A stretch of DNA of 8,000 nt from Bryobacterales bacterium (GTDB taxonomy: Bacteria; Acidobacteriota; Terriglobia; Bryobacterales; Bryobacteraceae): positions 1 to 8,000 of the forward strand of contig PKZC01000290.1 of NCBI GenBank assembly GCA_003132905.1, written 5' to 3'. This document shows positions 5,546 to 8,000 of the stretch, in pieces. Every line of letters begins with the position of its first letter. Position 1 is the first letter of the stretch. The position numbers and the translations under genes are program-made. Under the pieces are notes generated by a model, which saw only the letters and a list, made by a program, of their open reading frames with translations, was not told the origin of the DNA and ran no database searches.

Positions 5546-6682
5546 ATGCTTCCGACATCCTGGCGGCGTCTGCTGAGTCTCATTCGCATCCTGTTGGCGA
5601 TGAGCTGCCTGGCGACGCAGCTAATCTCATCGAATTTCGTCTGGACCGACATCGCGATCCTGTTCGCTGTTTACATCATCTACGCCTGCGTCGCCCTGTT
5701 TTGGAGAAGCCTGGAGGAATCGGGCTATCCTACGATCGCGCTGATCGTAGACTTCGTATTTTTCTTTATCGCCGCCGTCAGCGGCGCGACCTATGGATAC
5801 TGGATCAGCTCCGTTTTCTATGCCTACGTGCTGTTGGTGGCGGTGATGCTGCATCCGTGGTGGAAAACGGTGGTGGTGGCGGTGGCTGCCATCGCGCTGC
5901 TGTACATGTTCCCCACACTGCATTCGGCGGAGATGCTGCGGCCGGCGTTTATCGCGGCAGGTATTTTGGGCAGCGTGCTCGGCATCCAGCGCGAATATCT
6001 GGAGGAGCGGCTCGCCAACAGCTCGCGCCAAACAGTTCTGTACCGCTACGATGCCGAGAAAGCGCGCGAATCGGAACGGCAGCGCATCGCGGCCGATTTT
6101 CACGATGGCCCGCTGCAAAGCTTCATCAGCTTTCAGATGCGCCTGGAAATTATCCGCAAGCTGCTGACGCGCGATCTGACGGCGGCTACCGAGGAACTGC
6201 TGCAGCTTCAGGATTTGTGCAAATCGCAGGTCAACGAGCTGCGGGCTTTTGTTCGTAGCATGCGTCCGGTGGATGTGGAAGGCAGTCTGAACGCAACCCT
6301 ACGACGCGTGGTGGAGCAATTCCAGAAGGACAGCGGGATTCCAGCCACGTTTGTGAGCGCCGAGTTTCTGGAGCCGGCCGAGCCCGAGGTTTCGCTTGAG
6401 CTGTTGCAGATCGTGCGCGAGGCGCTGTACAACGTCCAGAAGCATTCTTCGGCTTCGCGCGTGGCGGTGAGCATCGCAAAATCGGACACTGTGCTCGAGA
6501 TCCTGGTGGAAGACAACGGCAATGGCTTTCCGTTTAGCGGCCGGTACACACTCGATGAATTGGAACTGCTGCGGCTGGGGCCGATGAGCATCAAACGCCG
6601 GGTGCGCACATTGGGCGGTGAGATGGTGCTGGATTCGAAGCCAGGGCATGGCGCGGGGCTGAAAATTCGGCTTGCCACGTGA
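5546..6682 (+). CDS. Membrane sensor histidine kinase (HisKA_3 / NarL-partner class)
   Basis: 378 aa. About six hydrophobic segments span residues 9-148 (roughly 9-27, 31-53, 61-83, 85-102, 105-125, 130-148) with only short loops, so there is no sizeable external sensor domain. A helical linker leads to the dimerisation/phosphoacceptor motif RIAADFHDGPLQ with His186, typical of HisKA_3 kinases that work with LuxR/NarL-type regulators. The HATPase domain follows, with N box REALYNVQKHS (Asn296), G1 box VEDNGNGF (Asp323) and a C-terminal GHGAGLKIRL. No response regulator is encoded in the window, so it is an orphan as seen here. GGAG at 5531-5534 precedes ATG 5546 by 11 nt. The gene overlaps the next one by GTGA, which implies coupled translation. 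The signal is unknown; the neighbouring exported propeller proteins could supply or relay it. Confidence 0.92.
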   Translation: MLPTSWRRLLSLIRILLAMSCLATQLISSNFVWTDIAILFAVYIIYACVALFWRSLEESGYPTIALIVDFVFFFIAAVSGATYGYWISSVFYAYVLLVAVMLHPWWKTVVVAVAAIALLYMFPTLHSAEMLRPAFIAAGILGSVLGIQREYLEERLANSSRQTVLYRYDAEKARESERQRIAADFHDGPLQSFISFQMRLEIIRKLLTRDLTAATEELLQLQDLCKSQVNELRAFVRSMRPVDVEGSLNATLRRVVEQFQKDSGIPATFVSAEFLEPAEPEVSLELLQIVREALYNVQKHSSASRVAVSIAKSDTVLEILVEDNGNGFPFSGRYTLDELELLRLGPMSIKRRVRTLGGEMVLDSKPGHGAGLKIRLAT

Positions 6683-7683
6683 GTTGGCGGCTGGTGGCTA
6701 GTGGCTGGTGGCTGGCGGTCGTCGTCGCGATCAGTGGCTGTGGCAAGTACCGCGATTTCGCACTGCCCGAGCAGCCTGGCGGACCGTCGGTTTCCTGGCA
6801 ATGGCGGGCGCGCCCGGAGCCGGTGATCATGCGGAGCACTCCAGGCGAATGGGATGCCGTTGACGTTCTCAATCCTTCCGTGATCCGGCAGGGCGACGCT
6901 TTCTACAACTTATTCTCAGGCTACGACGGGAAGATGTGGCGCACGGGGCTTGCGGTCTCAACCGACGGCCTAACGTGGAGCAAAGAGGGCGCGATATTGT
7001 CGCCCGAGCCCGCCACCTGGGAGGGCAACCTGATCGCAGCTAATGGCTCAGCGATTAGCGACGACAGCGGCATCCTGTATTATTACCAGGCTGGCGATCC
7101 CGTCGAGATCGGACTCGCGCGATCGAGGGACGGCCATCACTGGTCGAAAAACGGACTGCCGGTGTTGAGCACGGGCCCCTACAGGAGCTGGGATGAGCGT
7201 GGCGTGGCCGATCCATACGTAATTCGCGCCGGTCCAAATTACTACATGTTCTATCTGGGAATGGATCGCGCCAGGAGGCAGCGGCTGGGAATCGCAGAGT
7301 CGCGTGACGGCGTGAGCTGGTACAAACTGCGGGAAAATCCGATTCTCGAATTGGGCGAGTACGGAGCGTTCGACGAGAATGGTTTGGGGGAACCGGCGGT
7401 GTGGGCCGCGCGCGGATATTACTGGATGCTCTACACCGGGCGCGATCGTAACGAAGTGCGGCGGCTGGGTTTGGCGCGCTCGCGCGATGGCGTCCGCTGG
7501 GAGAAGCTTCCGATGACCATCGCGGGCGAGCAAGCTTGGGATGCCAAGGTGATTTGCGATCCGACGGTGATCGCCAATGGCGATCGCGTGACCGTCTGGT
7601 TCGGCGGAGGCGACGTCGCCCATCCCGATCAGAACATCCATGGTCAAATTGGTTTGGGAGAGCTGAGCGTTGCCACAAAATAG
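6679..7683 (+). CDS. Lipoprotein with GH43/GH32-like five-bladed propeller fold
   Basis: 334 aa. A lipoprotein signal with lipobox AISGC (Cys21) suggests outer-membrane or periplasmic anchoring. The body carries recurring blade motifs of the arabinanase/levansucrase/invertase superfamily: LAVSTDGLTW (91-100), LARSRDGHHW (146-155), IAESRDGVSW (205-214) and LARSRDGVRW (265-274). These alternate with NPSVIR (65-70), ADPYVI (177-182), GEPAVW (237-242) and CDPTVI (293-298). These acidic turns resemble the positions of catalytic Asp/Glu in GH43/GH32/GH130 enzymes, so glycan hydrolysis or binding is plausible. Substrate cannot be named. The start is GTG 6679, overlapping the kinase stop, and it provides the Arg4 that a signal peptide needs; a later GTG at 6694 would lack charge. 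The signal-peptide codons are largely built from a heptanucleotide repeat. Confidence 0.82.
   Translation: MSWRLVASGWWLAVVVAISGCGKYRDFALPEQPGGPSVSWQWRARPEPVIMRSTPGEWDAVDVLNPSVIRQGDAFYNLFSGYDGKMWRTGLAVSTDGLTWSKEGAILSPEPATWEGNLIAANGSAISDDSGILYYYQAGDPVEIGLARSRDGHHWSKNGLPVLSTGPYRSWDERGVADPYVIRAGPNYYMFYLGMDRARRQRLGIAESRDGVSWYKLRENPILELGEYGAFDENGLGEPAVWAARGYYWMLYTGRDRNEVRRLGLARSRDGVRWEKLPMTIAGEQAWDAKVICDPTVIANGDRVTVWFGGGDVAHPDQNIHGQIGLGELSVATK
6689..6716 (+). repeat. Heptanucleotide tandem repeat, four units
   Basis: Four consecutive 7-mers GGCTGGT, GGCTAGT, GGCTGGT, GGCTGGC lie 10 bp after the GTG start of the lipoprotein gene and encode part of its signal peptide. Seven is not a multiple of three, so gain or loss of one unit would shift the frame. 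Confidence 0.85.
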
Positions 7684-7716
7684 AATCCCGCATCGCACTG
7701 CTGGAATCTAGCAACC

Positions 7717-8000
7717 ATGCGGATCGGAATCACCTGCTATCCCACGTACGGCGGCAGCGGCATTGTTGCGACGGAACTGGGCTTGGAACTGGCCACGCGC
7801 GGCCACGAAATCCATTTCATCACCTACGCGAATCCGATTCGGCTGGATCCCGGAACGCCACGCATCCACTATCACGAAGTGGAGGTATCGAATTACCCGC
7901 TGTTTCAGTACCCTCCGTATTGCATGGCGCTGGCATCGCGGATGGCGGAGGTGGCCGAGGATTACGATCTCGACTTGCTGCACGTGCACTACGCGATTCC
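7717..8000 (+). CDS. bshA: N-acetyl-alpha-D-glucosaminyl L-malate synthase BshA, 3'-truncated by window edge
   Basis: A GT4-family glycosyltransferase that joins UDP-GlcNAc to L-malate, the first step of bacillithiol synthesis in the cytoplasm. The first 94 codons match BshA closely: [20 protein letters not shown] with the Gly-rich GGSG loop (12-15), [14 protein letters not shown], the characteristic [17 protein letters not shown] and the [11 protein letters not shown] motif where the window ends. Full-length relatives have about 375-385 residues, so about three quarters is missing. ATG 7717 corresponds to the usual family N-terminus; its ribosome site is weak (GGA 7703-7705, 11 nt away). It lies 33 bp after the lipoprotein gene and may be read through from that operon. 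Bacillithiol serves as a low-molecular-weight thiol in Bacillota, Bacteroidota, Deinococcus and some Acidobacteriota. Confidence 0.93.
   Translation, partial: MRIGITCYPTYGGSGIVATELGLELATRGHEIHFITYANPIRLDPGTPRIHYHEVEVSNYPLFQYPPYCMALASRMAEVAEDYDLDLLHVHYAI

Noticed and set aside
7048..7714. Two overlapping minus-strand frames of over 210 codons within the lipoprotein gene
   Set aside because: They mirror repetitive blade codons on the plus strand and have no signal, motif or ribosome site.
7681..7716. Hairpin after the lipoprotein as a rho-independent terminator
   Set aside because: No T tract follows and the stem is mismatched, so termination is unlikely.
1..8000. CRISPR array, tRNA, rRNA or complete insertion sequence
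   Set aside because: Scanning by eye shows no regularly spaced direct repeats beyond the two copies in the RT gene, no cloverleaf or rRNA-like stretch, and no transposase gene.

Overview
The window looks like chromosome of a GC-rich soil acidobacterium of the Solibacter type. The best lineage marker is the roughly 210-residue C-terminal region of the 645-aa secreted protein at 3574-5511. It matches what I know as the Solibacter C-terminal domain (TIGR03437), which is abundant in Candidatus Solibacter usitatus. A bshA gene (bacillithiol synthesis) and a group II intron fit that assignment but do not prove it. Species is an inference.

Region 1 (1-1057, +): the 3' part of a group II intron. It holds a reverse transcriptase/maturase gene cut by the left window edge, followed by intron RNA domain V (971-1003) and a probable domain VI. 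The RT reading frame runs through domain V, and its stop codon falls inside a GNRA-type tetraloop. The RT carries an apparent 75-bp in-frame insertion (450-524) with two copies of a 17-bp word spaced 39 bp apart. Region 2 (about 1058-1467, +): a MerR-family regulator gene that appears broken. It has no convincing start because the intron sits just upstream, and it has an in-frame TAG at 1333 followed by a well-preserved MerR C-terminus with a cysteine cluster.

Region 3 (3405-1457, -): three genes in an apparent operon. They encode an exported FecR-domain protein with a proline-rich tail, a 199-aa protein with a signal peptide, and a 152-aa protein with a cysteine-rich N-terminus and a very acidic tail. 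The last two genes overlap by ATGA. None has an assigned role.

Region 4 (3406-3573): a 168-bp AT-richer divergent promoter region.

Region 5 (3574-8000, +): four tightly packed genes. They are an exported Asp-box beta-propeller protein with the Solibacter C-terminal domain, a multi-pass membrane histidine kinase of the HisKA_3 class with no response regulator in view, a lipoprotein with a five-bladed-propeller glycosidase-like fold (GTGA overlap with the kinase), and the start of bshA. Gaps are 34 bp, a 4-bp overlap, and 33 bp, so co-transcription is likely. The kinase between two exported propeller proteins suggests, as inference only, a surface-sensing module that may bind sugars or polymers.

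I see no tRNA, rRNA, CRISPR array or complete insertion sequence. I found no clearly new defence or mobile system. The most unusual items are the intron/merR junction, the repeat-bearing insertion in the RT, the heptamer repeat at the kinase/lipoprotein overlap, and the uncharacterised three-gene exported/cysteine-rich operon.
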